64,000 bases of DNA. It comes from Streptomyces sp. Tu6071. Its GTDB lineage: Bacteria; Actinomycetota; Actinomycetes; Streptomycetales; Streptomycetaceae. The stretch's first letter is position 1; every line of letters starts with the position of its first letter. A program made the translations under genes and the position numbers. Positions 9,279-18,056 of this stretch are shown piece after piece. Under the pieces are notes generated by a model, which was not told the origin of the DNA, made no database searches, and saw only the letters and a program-made list of their open reading frames with translations. The stretch lies in NCBI RefSeq assembly GCF_000213055.1, contig NZ_CM001165.1, forward strand, positions 1,984,001-2,048,000, given 5' to 3'.

Positions 9279-10466
9279 TCACACACGACCACCTCTTTCC
9301 CACCCCGCGGAAGCCGTAGTGCGCGTCCGGCGTGTCAACTGCCAGCCGTCACCGTCCCGTTCGACGAACCCGAGCGCCTGGAGCTCGTACAGGCGCGCGA
9401 TCACGTCGTCCTTGGCGGTGACGGTGGCCAGGGCGACGCTCTCTGCCGGCACGACCCCGCGGGCGGGCATCGCGGCGAGCACGGACGCCGCCTCGGGGCT
9501 CAGCAGATCTCTCGGCACGAGGGGCCCGCGCTTCTCCGGGGCCAGTTCACCGATCTCCCCGACCAGTTCCACGATCTCGGCCGCGTCCGTCACCAGGTGA
9601 GCCTGGCCGCGCAGGAGTTCGTGCACTCCGGCGGAGAGCCCGCTGGTGGCGGGACCGGGAACGCCCATGACGTGGCGCCCCAGCCGCTCGGCCGCGCGTG
9701 CGGTGACCAGCGCCCCGCTGCGCAGCGCGGCCTCGACGACCACGGTCCCCCGCGTCAGCGCGGCGATGACACGGTTGCGCGTCACGAAGCGACTCGGAGT
9801 GGGATGTTCACCCGGCGGAAGCTCGCCGAGCAGGAGCCCCTGCTCGGCGATGCGCGCGAGGAGGCGCGCATGGCCCGGCGGATAGGCGCGGTCGATGCCA
9901 CAGGCGAGTACCGCCACCGTGCCTCCAGCGACGCCCAGCGCCCCTCGGTGCGCCGCCCCGTCGATCCCGAACGCTCCCCCCGAAGCGACGACCCAGCCCC
10001 GCTCCGCGAGGCCCACGGCGAGCGCCCCGGCCAGGTAGGTGCCGTAGTCCGTGCAGGCCCGCGCTCCCACCAGCGCGACGGCCCGCAGCGACCACATGCG
10101 CAGGTCGGCGGGCCCGCGCACCCACAGCCCGAGGGGCCGGGTGTCCTGAAGGTCGTCGAGCTGGGACGGCCATTCGAGGTCCCCCGGGGACACGAAGCGC
10201 GCACCCACCGTGGCAGCACGCTCCAGGTCCCGCTGCGGGTCCGCTCGCACCGCACGAGCGGTCAGTCCCTCCCAGCGAGCCTTCGTAAAACCTTTCGGGG
10301 GCCCTTCGCTCGCGCGCAGCCGTTCCAGGAGCGGCAAGGCGCCGCCGCTGGTCCGCAGTAGAGCGCCGGTCTTCGGCTCGCCCGGTTCGAACACCCGGCT
10401 GAGCGCGGCGCGCGCCAGGCGCTCGTCGTCCCCCGCCCCTGCCGGCCCTCGGGTGATCTCGCTCAT
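9279..10466 (-). CDS. dprA: DNA-processing protein DprA/Smf
   Basis: Binds single-stranded DNA and loads RecA during natural transformation in competent bacteria; its role in Streptomyces is unclear. The 395-residue product has the DprA Rossmann-like core: VALVGARACTDYG, then GGAFGIDGAAHRGAL and VLACGIDRAYPPGH. A C-terminal winged-helix-like domain (about residues 315-385) follows. The ATG at 10466 overlaps the comM stop as ATGA, so the two are translationally coupled. The yraN-comM-dprA order is widespread in actinobacteria. The frame is open further upstream inside comM, but that part is a shadow. Confidence 0.95.
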   Translation of the reverse strand: MSEITRGPAGAGDDERLARAALSRVFEPGEPKTGALLRTSGGALPLLERLRASEGPPKGFTKARWEGLTARAVRADPQRDLERAATVGARFVSPGDLEWPSQLDDLQDTRPLGLWVRGPADLRMWSLRAVALVGARACTDYGTYLAGALAVGLAERGWVVASGGAFGIDGAAHRGALGVAGGTVAVLACGIDRAYPPGHARLLARIAEQGLLLGELPPGEHPTPSRFVTRNRVIAALTRGTVVVEAALRSGALVTARAAERLGRHVMGVPGPATSGLSAGVHELLRGQAHLVTDAAEIVELVGEIGELAPEKRGPLVPRDLLSPEAASVLAAMPARGVVPAESVALATVTAKDDVIARLYELQALGFVERDGDGWQLTRRTRTTASAGWERGGRV

Positions 10467-12079
10467 GCGGGGGCTCCCGTCGTGAGGGCCGCTCCGCGTC
10501 GTACGCCCGTACGTAGTTCCAGCGCCAGCGCCAGGGCCGCCGCGTCGGGGCGGTCGTGGCCCGCCAGGTCGGCCAGGGTCCAGGCGACGCGCAGCACCCG
10601 GTCGAGCCCCCGGGCCGTCAGCAGGCCGCGCTCCAAGTCCCTCGCCACGGTGTCGAGCGCGCCCGGGGCGAGTGGCCAGCGGGTGCGCAATTCGTGGCCG
10701 GGCACCTCGCTGTTGCAGTGCCACGGCTCGTCGCGGTACCGGGCGAGCGCGCGCTCCCGCGCTTCGCGCACCCGTGCGGCCACGACGCTCGTGGACTCGT
10801 TGTCCGCGCGGTCCAGGTGGAGCTCCGCCCGGCCGATGGGATCGACACGTACATGGAGGTCCACGCGGTCGAGCAGCGGCCCGGAGATCCGGGCCTGGTA
10901 ACGACGCACCATGGCCGGCGGGCACTCACAGGGGTCGCCCACGAGGCCGCTGCGCCCACAAGGGCAAGGATTGGCCGCAAGGACCATGAGGAACTTCGCC
11001 GGAAGTCGCACCACCCCGGCCGAGCGCGCGATCACCACGTACCCCGACTCAAGCGGCTGCCGCAAGGAGTCCAGCACCTGGGCGTGGAACTCGGGGGCCT
11101 CGTCCAAAAAGAGCACACCTCGATGCGCCAGCGAGACGGCTCCGGGGCGGGGCAGCCCCGCGCCGCCACCCACGAGTGACTGCATCGTCGCGGAGTGGTG
11201 CGGCGCACAGTACGGCGGCGACTCCACCAATGGCCGACCGGGCGGCAGCATCCCCGCCACCGAGTGCACCGCGGTGACCTCCAGCGACTCGGGGCGGGTC
11301 AGCGGCGGCAGGATGCCGGGCAGCCGCTCCGCGAGCATGGTTTTTCCCGCTCCCGGCGGTCCGTGCAGCAGCAGGTGGTGGCCGCCCGCCGCGGCGACCT
11401 CCAGGGCGCGGCGGGCCGTGCGCTGCCCCGCGACGTCCTCCAGGTCGGGCTGCCGGTCCGTGAGGCCGGGAGCCACGCCGGTCCCGAAGCCCGCGCCCGG
11501 CATCGACAGACCCGTGAGCAACGGGTCGGGACGGCCTGGAGCGAGTGGCTCTTCCTCGGGGACCGTTTCGCCCGTGAGCACGGCGACGAGCTGGCGCAGA
11601 CTGCGTACCCCGAGGACGGACATCCCGGGGACGAGGGCCGCCTCGGCCGCCGAGCTTTCCGGGACGACCACGTGCCGGTAGCCGGCGTCGGCCGCGGCGA
11701 GGACACCCGGCAGAATGCCGCGTACGGGCCGTACGCGTCCGTCGAGGCCCAGCTCGCCGATCATCACGAGGTCGGCGACCGCGGCGGGGTCGATCCGCTC
11801 CGTTGCCCCCAGGACGGCGCAGGCCACCGCGAGGTCGAAGCCGCTGCCGCTCTTGGGGACCGACGCGGGACTCAGCCCGACGGTCAGCTTCTTCTGCGGC
11901 CACTCGGCACCCGAGTTGACGACAGCGGCACGCACCCTGTCCCGGCTCTCGACGAGGCTCTTGTCCGGCAGCCCGACCAGGGCGAAGGCCGCGACGCCCG
12001 GTTCGAGGTCTGCCTGCACCTCGACCACGACCGCGTCGATCCCGAGCAGGGTCACCGAGCAGGTGCGGGCGAAGCCCAT
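10463..12079 (-). CDS. comM: YifB/ComM-family Mg-chelatase-like AAA+ ATPase
   Basis: Hexameric helicase family that promotes branch migration during transformation in Vibrio and Haemophilus (ComM). The 538-residue product has an N-terminal Lon-protease-like fold (residues 1-170, with GLPDKSLVESRDRVRAA). Walker A follows (GPPGAGKT, 240-247), then Walker B (GVLFLDEAPEF), and a C-terminal Mg-chelatase domain with zinc-ligand cysteines in NPCPCGRSG. Its ATG abuts the yraN stop, and its own stop overlaps the dprA start. Family assignment is firm; function in a genus not known for natural competence is inference. Confidence 0.94.
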   Translation of the reverse strand: MGFARTCSVTLLGIDAVVVEVQADLEPGVAAFALVGLPDKSLVESRDRVRAAVVNSGAEWPQKKLTVGLSPASVPKSGSGFDLAVACAVLGATERIDPAAVADLVMIGELGLDGRVRPVRGILPGVLAAADAGYRHVVVPESSAAEAALVPGMSVLGVRSLRQLVAVLTGETVPEEEPLAPGRPDPLLTGLSMPGAGFGTGVAPGLTDRQPDLEDVAGQRTARRALEVAAAGGHHLLLHGPPGAGKTMLAERLPGILPPLTRPESLEVTAVHSVAGMLPPGRPLVESPPYCAPHHSATMQSLVGGGAGLPRPGAVSLAHRGVLFLDEAPEFHAQVLDSLRQPLESGYVVIARSAGVVRLPAKFLMVLAANPCPCGRSGLVGDPCECPPAMVRRYQARISGPLLDRVDLHVRVDPIGRAELHLDRADNESTSVVAARVREARERALARYRDEPWHCNSEVPGHELRTRWPLAPGALDTVARDLERGLLTARGLDRVLRVAWTLADLAGHDRPDAAALALALELRTGVRRGAALTTGAPA

Positions 12080-12445
12080 TCAGCCCACCCCCCGCACGTG
12101 CTCGATCTCCGGGGCCCCCGACCGACGCGGAACGAGGACCCCGACGAGATCGATGCGCACGCCTCCCGGCGGCGCTCCTCCGTGCTTGCTCAGCCACAGC
12201 TCCGCGAGCCGCCGCAATCGCTCCACCTTGGCGGTCCGCACCGCCGCCATCGGGTGCTCGAATCCCTCGGCCTTGCGGGTCTTCACCTCGCAGATGACCA
12301 GGGTGTCGCCGTCCAGGGCGACGATGTCGACCTCCCCGGCCCGACCGCACCGCCAGTTGCGTGCCACGATCCGCAGCCCGGCCGTGCAGAGCGCCCGCAC
12401 CGCGGCTTCCTCGCCGTACTTGCCCAGCGCCGTTCTGGTGTTCAC
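12080..12445 (-). CDS. UPF0102 / YraN-family endonuclease-fold protein
   Basis: Small nuclease-like protein of unknown role, often next to dprA/comM. The 121-residue product has the restriction-enzyme-like core: [21 protein letters not shown] gives the D...ExK-type residues (E, D, then E-x-K). The start GTG at 12445 was chosen because GGAAGGAGG lies 7-8 nt upstream. A GTG at 12466 in the same frame overlaps that ribosome site and is less likely. First gene of the yraN-comM-dprA unit, with a hairpin just upstream (12639-12677). Confidence 0.9.
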   Translation of the reverse strand: MNTRTALGKYGEEAAVRALCTAGLRIVARNWRCGRAGEVDIVALDGDTLVICEVKTRKAEGFEHPMAAVRTAKVERLRRLAELWLSKHGGAPPGGVRIDLVGVLVPRRSGAPEIEHVRGVG

Positions 12446-12638
12446 GGACACCACCTCCTTCCTCACCGACTGTGACGGACGCCAAGGGGATGCGGGAGGG
12501 CCGAACGGGAATCTGTGGATAACTCCGAGAAAAAGAAAAATCGCCCACCCGTTCGGGTGACGCGCGTCGGCGGGAACGCTGAGTTATCCCCAGGCCGGGC
12601 CGAGCACCCGTCCTTGTGGGGTATGGCGAGCGGAAACG

Positions 12639-12677
12639 CCGGAGGGGCCCCGATGCTCGCGCGCGGGGCCCCTCCGG
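12639..12677 (-). terminator. Hairpin terminator after the DUF2469 gene
   Basis: A 13-bp perfect stem pairs 12639-12651 (CCGGAGGGGCCCC) with 12665-12677 around a 13-nt loop. It lies 19 nt past the stop of the DUF2469 gene and before yraN. There is no U tract, as for most terminators in this window. Confidence 0.75.
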
Positions 12678-12695
12678 TCTCTTCGTCGCCGCTGT

Positions 12696-13004
12696 TCAGC
12701 CGCCGGGAAGATCCAGGTCGGTCTTGTTCAGCTCCTCGATGTTCACGTCCTTGAACGTGAGCACCCGCACCTGCTTCACGAAGCGCGCGGGGCGGTACAT
12801 GTCCCAGACCCAGGCGTCCGCCATGGACACCTCGAAGAACACCTCGCCCTGCACCGAGTGCACCTGCATCTCGTAGTCGTTCGTCAGGTAGAAGCGCCGT
12901 TCGGTCTCGATCACGTATTTGAACAGGCCGACGACGTCGCGGTACTCCCGGTAGAGCTTCAGCTCCATCTCGGTCTCGTACTTTTCGAGGTCCTCGGCGC
13001 TCAT
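12696..13004 (-). CDS. DUF2469 family conserved actinobacterial protein
   Basis: 102-residue acidic protein of unknown function, remembered as highly conserved across actinobacteria. It starts MSAEDLEKYETEMELKLYRE and has a central beta-rich stretch (YLTNDYEMQVHSVQGEVFFE) and conserved WVWDMYRP. No membrane segment or signal. AAGGGG lies upstream of the ATG at 13004. It is placed between the sip/NUDIX genes and yraN, and ends before the hairpin at 12639-12677. Confidence 0.93.
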   Translation of the reverse strand: MSAEDLEKYETEMELKLYREYRDVVGLFKYVIETERRFYLTNDYEMQVHSVQGEVFFEVSMADAWVWDMYRPARFVKQVRVLTFKDVNIEELNKTDLDLPGG

Positions 13005-13057
13005 GGCAGTTCCCCTTCAGCCGTGCGTCCCCCCATTGTGCGCCTGCCCATCCACTC

Positions 13058-13837
13058 TCAGGCGATTTCCGTGGCGAGGATCTCGGGCACCGGAGGCGGT
13101 CCCTCGCGCAGCAGGCGTCGCAGGAGCGACGCGAGCCGGGTGGGATACACCGTCTCCGACGTGGCCTCCAGCTCGGCGCACGTCCACCACCGGGCGCCGT
13201 CCACGCTGCTGCGCTCCAGCTCGGTCAGCCCCTCGGCCGCCGTGGCGGTCTGCGCCGTACGGGCGAGGTAGTACCACTCGTCCTGGTCCCAACGCCGGCC
13301 CGCGAACGAGAAGGAACAGGTCCGCCTCCACATCAGGGGCCCGAGGGCAACCTCGGTGATCCCCGTCTCCTCCCTCAGCTCCCGCAGGGCCGCCTGCTCA
13401 CGCGTCTCGGCTCCCTCCAGACCGCCGCCGGGGGTGAACCACCACGCGTCGGCCACGTCGCCCGGCTCGTGTCCGTGCATCAGCAGGATGCGGTCGTCCG
13501 GATCGAGCAGGACGACGCGTGCTACGCGGCGTAGCGGAGGGGTGTCACCAAGCGGGACGGTCTCGGGCAAAAGCTGCGGCGCGACGTCGACCAATGCGGC
13601 GTCTCCAGAACGTCGCACCGTGTCACGCAGCGTCGCGTCGTACGCACCGGACGGAGCGTCGTACGCACCGGACGGGGCGTCGTGCCGCGACGTCGCCCCG
13701 TCGCGCGCGTTCCCTGCCCGATCGCCCCCACGCGTCGTGTCGTCACGCCACGCGTCGTCCTCCCCACGCACCGCGCCTTCCGGGCGCGCACCGCCGTCAC
13801 GACGCGTACCCCCGTCGCCACCGTCCTCAGACCGCAC
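13058..13837 (-). CDS. NUDIX hydrolase with repeat-rich N-terminal extension
   Basis: Hydrolase of nucleoside diphosphate-X compounds; the substrate is not predictable. The Nudix box is intact: GGGLEGAETREQAALRELRE then ETGI (G-x5-E-x7-REUxEExGU pattern). The catalytic domain spans about residues 100-245. Residues 1-80 are low complexity (Asp/Arg/Gly/Ala) and include an exact duplication encoding APSGAYD twice, from the 21-bp tandem at 13635-13676. The GTG at 13837 overlaps the end of sipZ by 11 nt; a start nearer residue 80 is possible. In S. lividans sipZ heads an operon with unrelated genes, matching this arrangement. Confidence 0.85.
   Translation of the reverse strand: MRSEDGGDGGTRRDGGARPEGAVRGEDDAWRDDTTRGGDRAGNARDGATSRHDAPSGAYDAPSGAYDATLRDTVRRSGDAALVDVAPQLLPETVPLGDTPPLRRVARVVLLDPDDRILLMHGHEPGDVADAWWFTPGGGLEGAETREQAALRELREETGITEVALGPLMWRRTCSFSFAGRRWDQDEWYYLARTAQTATAAEGLTELERSSVDGARWWTCAELEATSETVYPTRLASLLRRLLREGPPPVPEILATEIA
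13635..13676. repeat. 21-bp tandem duplication inside the NUDIX gene
   Basis: Two adjacent 21-bp units (13635-13655 and 13656-13676) differ only at the last base. A third partial unit follows, running into GCGACGTCGC. In frame, the unit adds seven residues (APSGAYD) per copy. Confidence 0.9.
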
Positions 13838-14579
13838 TCGTCGCCGCCTCCCTGCGCCGTCGCGCCGCGCGGCGAAGCGCGCTACGTCGCGCGAGGGGGC
13901 CGTACGCCGCGCCGCCCAGGATCAGTACGGCGCCAAGGACGACAGAGCCGAGGAGCAGACGCAGCGGCCCCGGTGCGGAGATGCCGCCCGGGAGCCCGGC
14001 GAAACCGCTCGGGCGCTCCAGCATGCCGCGCCACGGCACCACGACGGCGTCCACGCGGGCCGAGACCGCGGAGCGGGGCACGGAACCGCGCGCGACATCG
14101 TCGAGGTGGGCCGTGGAGTCGAGAGAGCCGGCGCGTTCGTCGCCGAGGAGGAAGAGGCGACCCTTCGGCACGGACGTCTCGGGGACTCGCGTGCCGCGGT
14201 GCGCGGCGTCGGTGGGGAGGTAGGGCTCGGCGATCTGCTTGCCATTGACCGTGAGGTGGCCGTCGGTGCAGCAGGCGACCTTGTCGCCGCCCACCGCCAC
14301 GACGCGTTTGACCAGCGTCTCGTCGCCCCAGGCGCGGTCCTTGAAGACGACCACGTCGCCGCGGCGTACCTCGTCACCCGATATGCGTTGCCCGAGCACG
14401 CGGTTCCCGGCGTCGATGGTCGGGGTCATGGAGGGCGTGGGCACCGTGTACGGCCGGTACTCCCAGGCCCCCCAGGCGAAGCCACCGACGAGCAGCACGA
14501 ACCCCAGTGCGACGACGATGCCGGACAGCACGTTTCCCGTACGGCTTCCGGGCGGGGCCGTACCGGACGATGCGCTCAT
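13827..14579 (-). CDS. sipZ: Type I signal peptidase (SipZ-like)
   Basis: Membrane-bound serine/lysine peptidase that removes signal peptides from exported proteins. The 250-residue product has an N-terminal anchor (residues 18-36). Catalytic Ser50 lies in VPTPSMTPTI, Lys91 in LVKRVVAVGGDKV, and box E is GRLFLLGDERAGSLDS. A second hydrophobic span (about 206-228) and an Arg-rich tail give a C-terminal anchor. It is the most distal of the four adjacent sip genes, and is named sipZ by position relative to the S. lividans sipW-X-Y-Z cluster. 94 bp separate it from sipY, consistent with a separate transcript. Confidence 0.92.
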   Translation of the reverse strand: MSASSGTAPPGSRTGNVLSGIVVALGFVLLVGGFAWGAWEYRPYTVPTPSMTPTIDAGNRVLGQRISGDEVRRGDVVVFKDRAWGDETLVKRVVAVGGDKVACCTDGHLTVNGKQIAEPYLPTDAAHRGTRVPETSVPKGRLFLLGDERAGSLDSTAHLDDVARGSVPRSAVSARVDAVVVPWRGMLERPSGFAGLPGGISAPGPLRLLLGSVVLGAVLILGGAAYGPLARRSALRRAARRRREAATSAV

Positions 14580-14673
14580 GGTGGTGCCCCCAGATGGAAC
14601 GGTGCGTCACCGGGCCGGCGCGCCCGGGACACAGGGCGTCCGGCCGCGATGATCGCCGGTCTGGGGAGGCACC

Positions 14674-15606
14674 CTACCCGTCGGTACGCTCGGCAGAAAG
14701 CCTCCGCCTGCGCCAGAGCACGAGCGGGAAGGCGCCCACGAGGCCGAGGGCGGCCGGGGCCGTGGCGGAGGCCGCGGCGTTGAGACCGGACTGGTGGAAG
14801 GTGTCGGGGACCGAGAGGGTCGACCAGCGGTTCGGCGGCCAGGCGATCACGAAAGCGCGGCCGATGACGTTGTCGACGGGGACGAAGCCCTGGTTGCGGT
14901 CGGTCTGGTGGTACCGCGAGTCGGCCGACGCCTGGCGGTGGTCACCCATCACCCACAGCTTGTCCTTCGGCACCTTGACCTTGAATTGACCACCTTCGTC
15001 AACCGAGCAAGGGGTGTTCCCCTGGAAGACGTACGGCTCGTCGAGCGGCTTCCCGTTGACCTTGAGGGGGCCTGTGCCGTTGCACTCGACGGTGTCACCG
15101 CCGACGCCGATGACGCGCTTGATCAGGTCCTTCTCGTCCGCGGAGGGCATCAGCCCGATGAAGCTGAGACCCTTCTGGAGGATGTTGGGCGTGGGCGTGG
15201 GCTCGTTCTCCAGCCAGCGGTCCGGGTCCTTGAAGACGATCACCTCGCCGCGCGAGGGCTTCGAGCCGAACCACGGCGTGAGCTTGTCGACGAGTACGCG
15301 GTCGCTCACCTGGAGGGTGTTCTGCATCGAGCCGGACGGGATCGAGAACGCCTGCACCAGGAACGTCTTGATGATCAGCGCCAGGACCAGGGCGATGACG
15401 ATGAGCAGCGGCAGTTCCTTCCAGAACGGCCGCGGCTTCTTCGGGGCGCTGGTCCTGCCATGGCCTCGCGGGGTGTCCGCGCCGGACTCGGTCACCTCAG
15501 GCTCCCGCCCTTCTCCGGCGCCGGCCGGACCCGCGCCTCCCTGCTCCGGCTCTTCCGGCCCCTCGTGTCCGGACCGGGCGCCCACCGCGACGTCCCCCAC
15601 GCTCAC
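14674..15606 (-). CDS. sipY: Type I signal peptidase (SipY-like)
   Basis: 310-residue signal peptidase. A hydrophilic Glu/Gly-rich N-terminus (1-62) precedes the anchor LPLLIVIALVLALII (about 65-80). Ser93 lies in IPSGSMQNTL and Lys163 in DLIKRVIGVGGD. Box E reads WVMGDHRQASADSR. A C-terminal hydrophobic segment (about 282-298) is followed by Arg residues, giving two membrane spans. It starts with GTG at 15606, inside the predicted end of sipX (110-bp overlap). In S. lividans SipY is the major peptidase; that it dominates here is inference. Confidence 0.94.
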   Translation of the reverse strand: MSVGDVAVGARSGHEGPEEPEQGGAGPAGAGEGREPEVTESGADTPRGHGRTSAPKKPRPFWKELPLLIVIALVLALIIKTFLVQAFSIPSGSMQNTLQVSDRVLVDKLTPWFGSKPSRGEVIVFKDPDRWLENEPTPTPNILQKGLSFIGLMPSADEKDLIKRVIGVGGDTVECNGTGPLKVNGKPLDEPYVFQGNTPCSVDEGGQFKVKVPKDKLWVMGDHRQASADSRYHQTDRNQGFVPVDNVIGRAFVIAWPPNRWSTLSVPDTFHQSGLNAAASATAPAALGLVGAFPLVLWRRRRLSAERTDG

Positions 15607-16801
15607 TCCTCACTTCGAGCCCTTGCCCGCGCCGTAGGAGGCGCGGGCCCACCACTCCCATAACGAGCGGGAGTTCCGCAGGGGTCGGGAGCGCGACGCC
15701 GGCCTTCGGCCGCGCCTGGGCCAGACTATGCGAGTCATCTGTGCGTACGGGCCACCCGGACGCCGCGTCGGGGACCCGCGAGAAGCGCTCCCTGTGCCCC
15801 GGCGTGGACCAGTGCCCCACCGGCCAGACGACGGCGACGGCGCGCCCGACCACGGCGTCTTCCGCGACGGTTCCGTCGAAGCCGGCGTCGCTGTGGAAAC
15901 GGGAGTCCCCCGAGTCGGCCCGGTGGTCCCCCAGCACGAAGAGGCGCCCGGCCGGGACACGGACCCGGAACTCCACTTCGGACGGCCTATTCCCCGCACG
16001 CACGTACGGCTCCTCCACGGCCTGGCCGTTGACCGTGACCCGCCCCCGCGCGTCGCAGCAGGCGACGGTGTCGCCGCCGACGCCTACGACGCGTTTGATC
16101 AGGTCCTTCTCGTCGGCGGACGGCAGCAGGCCGATGAACGCCAGCCCCTTCTTCAGCTGCCGTACGGGTCCGGACGAGGTGTCCTGGCCTTGCTCCTCCG
16201 CGCCGAGCCACCCGCCGGGGTCGCGGAAGACGACGACGTCGCCCCGGTGCACGTCGGCGCCGAACCACGGTGTGAGCTTGTCGACGACCACGCGGTCCCC
16301 GATGCGCAGCGTCTCCTCCATCGATCCCGAGGGGATCACGAACGCCTGCACGAAGAAGGTCTTCAGGACGAGGGCGATGAGCAGCGCCGCGCCCAGGAGG
16401 AGCGGGATCTCGCGCAACGTCGCGCGACGTCTGCGGCGCGCGACGCGACGTGCCCGCGCGCGACGTCCCACGCGTCCTACGTCGCGTCGGGTACGGCCCT
16501 CCGCGTCGTACGTCGCCTGCGCGTCGCCGACGGAGTCCGCGCCGTCGTACGCGTCGTGCGCGTCGTATGGCGCCCGCACGTCGCTCACCGAGCGCGCGGC
16601 GTCGTTCACGTCCTGCGCGTCGTACCGCGCGTCCCGGCCCTCGTACGGAGCCTCCCGCCCCCCGTACGCCGCCTCGCGGTCCTCGTACGGGGCGTGCCAC
16701 GTCGCGTCGGGCGGAGGTCCAGGCGCGCGCGACGCCGCGTCGTCGTCATCGCCGTCGTCCGCCGCTCCGCGGCGCTCCGGCTGTCCCCCGTGCCTACCCA
16801 T
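15497..16801 (-). CDS. sipX: Type I signal peptidase (SipX-like) with long Asp/Tyr-rich N-terminus
   Basis: 434-residue signal peptidase. Catalytic Ser160 is in VIPSGSMEETL and Lys236 in DLIKRVVGVGGD. Box E reads LFVLGDHRADSGDSR, and the membrane anchor lies at about 133-150. Residues 36-105 are an unusual Asp/Tyr/Ala-rich stretch (YDAHDAYDG, YEDREAAYGG) encoded by GTCGTACG/GCGTCGTA-type repeats, so the protein is longer than typical SipX (about 320). The ATG overlaps the sipW stop by 8 nt. The 3' end runs 110 nt past the sipY start with an Arg/Gly-rich tail. A shorter true C-terminus through a frameshift is possible. Confidence 0.88.
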   Translation of the reverse strand: MGRHGGQPERRGAADDGDDDDAASRAPGPPPDATWHAPYEDREAAYGGREAPYEGRDARYDAQDVNDAARSVSDVRAPYDAHDAYDGADSVGDAQATYDAEGRTRRDVGRVGRRARARRVARRRRRATLREIPLLLGAALLIALVLKTFFVQAFVIPSGSMEETLRIGDRVVVDKLTPWFGADVHRGDVVVFRDPGGWLGAEEQGQDTSSGPVRQLKKGLAFIGLLPSADEKDLIKRVVGVGGDTVACCDARGRVTVNGQAVEEPYVRAGNRPSEVEFRVRVPAGRLFVLGDHRADSGDSRFHSDAGFDGTVAEDAVVGRAVAVVWPVGHWSTPGHRERFSRVPDAASGWPVRTDDSHSLAQARPKAGVALPTPAELPLVMGVVGPRLLRRGQGLEVRSERGGRRGGRPVRTRGAGRAGAGRRGSGRRRRRAGA

Positions 16802-17489
16802 GCGCCGCGGCGGACGGCGCGGGAACGGGCGCGTAGGCGTCGCGTTGCTGGAGGCTGTTCCAGCGGCTCGGTGGCCAGACCACCAGGTCCGCCCGGCCAC
16901 GTACGGCGGAGAGGGGGATCATGCCGCCGCCCGGCGAACCGAGGTGGTCGCGCGAGTCGGCGGAGTCCGCGCGGTGGTCGCCGAGGACGAAGAGGCGTCC
17001 TGCCGGGACCACGATGTCGAAGGCGACGTCCGAGGGCGTGTCCCCGGCGTGCAGGAAGGGCTCGGTGACCGGCTTCCCGTTGATCGTGAGCCTGCCGTCC
17101 TTGGCGCAGCACCGCACCCGGTCACCCCCGACTCCCACGACGCGCTTGATGTAGTCGCCGTCACCGAAGTACCCGGTGCCGTCGAAGACCACGACGTCGC
17201 CGCGGCGCGGCTCTCCGCCGAAACGGTACGCCAGTTTGTCGACCATGACACGGTCGCCGACGTGAAGCGCGGGTTCCATCGACGCGCTGGGAATCCCGAA
17301 GGGCTGCGCGACGAAGCGGCTCACGAGGAGCAGGACGACGACAAGAGCCAGTCCGGCGACGGTCCAGACGCCGCCGGGCAGCCAGGACAGACGAGAGCGC
17401 GGCCCCTCCACCGCCCGGTCCGTCGCTTGTGCGGACGGATTCGGTACGGCGGAGCGGTCGCGCTCCGTGTCCTGCGTTTCGGTGTCCAT
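16794..17489 (-). CDS. sipW: Type I signal peptidase (SipW-like)
   Basis: 231-residue signal peptidase and first gene of the sip cluster, downstream of rplS. The anchor is VWTVAGLALVVVLLLVSRFV (about 41-60). Ser70 lies in GIPSASMEPAL, Lys115 in DYIKRVVGVGGD, and box E is LFVLGDHRADSADSRD. There is no C-terminal hydrophobic segment, which matches the SipW type of S. lividans, the one member of that cluster lacking the second anchor. The start is ATG at 17489. It overlaps sipX by 8 nt, so sipW-X-Y are probably co-transcribed. Confidence 0.94.
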   Translation of the reverse strand: MDTETQDTERDRSAVPNPSAQATDRAVEGPRSRLSWLPGGVWTVAGLALVVVLLLVSRFVAQPFGIPSASMEPALHVGDRVMVDKLAYRFGGEPRRGDVVVFDGTGYFGDGDYIKRVVGVGGDRVRCCAKDGRLTINGKPVTEPFLHAGDTPSDVAFDIVVPAGRLFVLGDHRADSADSRDHLGSPGGGMIPLSAVRGRADLVVWPPSRWNSLQQRDAYAPVPAPSAAAHG

Positions 17490-17576
17490 GGCGCCCCGAT
17501 GCTATCGGGCGGCGCTGTGGGTCCCTCCGGGCCGTGGTGGCCCAATGCGCGCGACCGGCCGGCCGCGCGTGCGAGA

Positions 17577-17927
17577 TCAGCTCTCGCGCTTCTCCTTGAT
17601 CTTCGCGGCCTTGCCGCGCAGCTCACGGAGGTAGTAGAGCTTGGCGCGACGGACGTCACCGCGCGTCACCAGCTCGATCTTCTCGACGATCGGGGTGTGC
17701 ACGGGGAAGGTGCGCTCCACGCCGACGGAGAAGGAGACCTTGCGGACCGTGAAGGTCTCGCGGACGCCCGCGCCCTGGCGGCGGATGACAACGCCCTTGA
17801 ACTGCTGCACACGCGAGCGGTTGCCCTCGATGACGCGCACGTGGACGTTGACGGTGTCGCCGGGGCGGAACGACGGGAGGTCGCTGCGCAGCGACGCGGC
17901 GTCGACGGAGTCGAGCAGGTTGGACAT
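17577..17927 (-). CDS. rplS: 50S ribosomal protein L19
   Basis: Ribosomal protein at the 30S-50S interface. The 116-residue length and the sequence from [20 protein letters not shown] to the end [11 protein letters not shown] are typical of the family. The [17 protein letters not shown] block is the L19 signature. The start at 17927 is set by homology; an in-frame ATG at 17954 adds nine residues. It follows trmD on the same strand after 129 bp, so rpsP-khpA-rimM-trmD-rplS is the usual conserved cluster. Confidence 0.97.
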   Translation of the reverse strand: MSNLLDSVDAASLRSDLPSFRPGDTVNVHVRVIEGNRSRVQQFKGVVIRRQGAGVRETFTVRKVSFSVGVERTFPVHTPIVEKIELVTRGDVRRAKLYYLRELRGKAAKIKEKRES

Positions 17928-18056
17928 GTGTGTCTGCTTCCTCGCTGATGCCACAGGTCATCAACGGAACATGGTGATGAGTGAAGGGTGCCGCTTCGCC
18001 GGGCGGGCGTCGTTCCCCCTGTGGCAGGGGCGCGCGCCGGGACGGACGGCAGCGGC

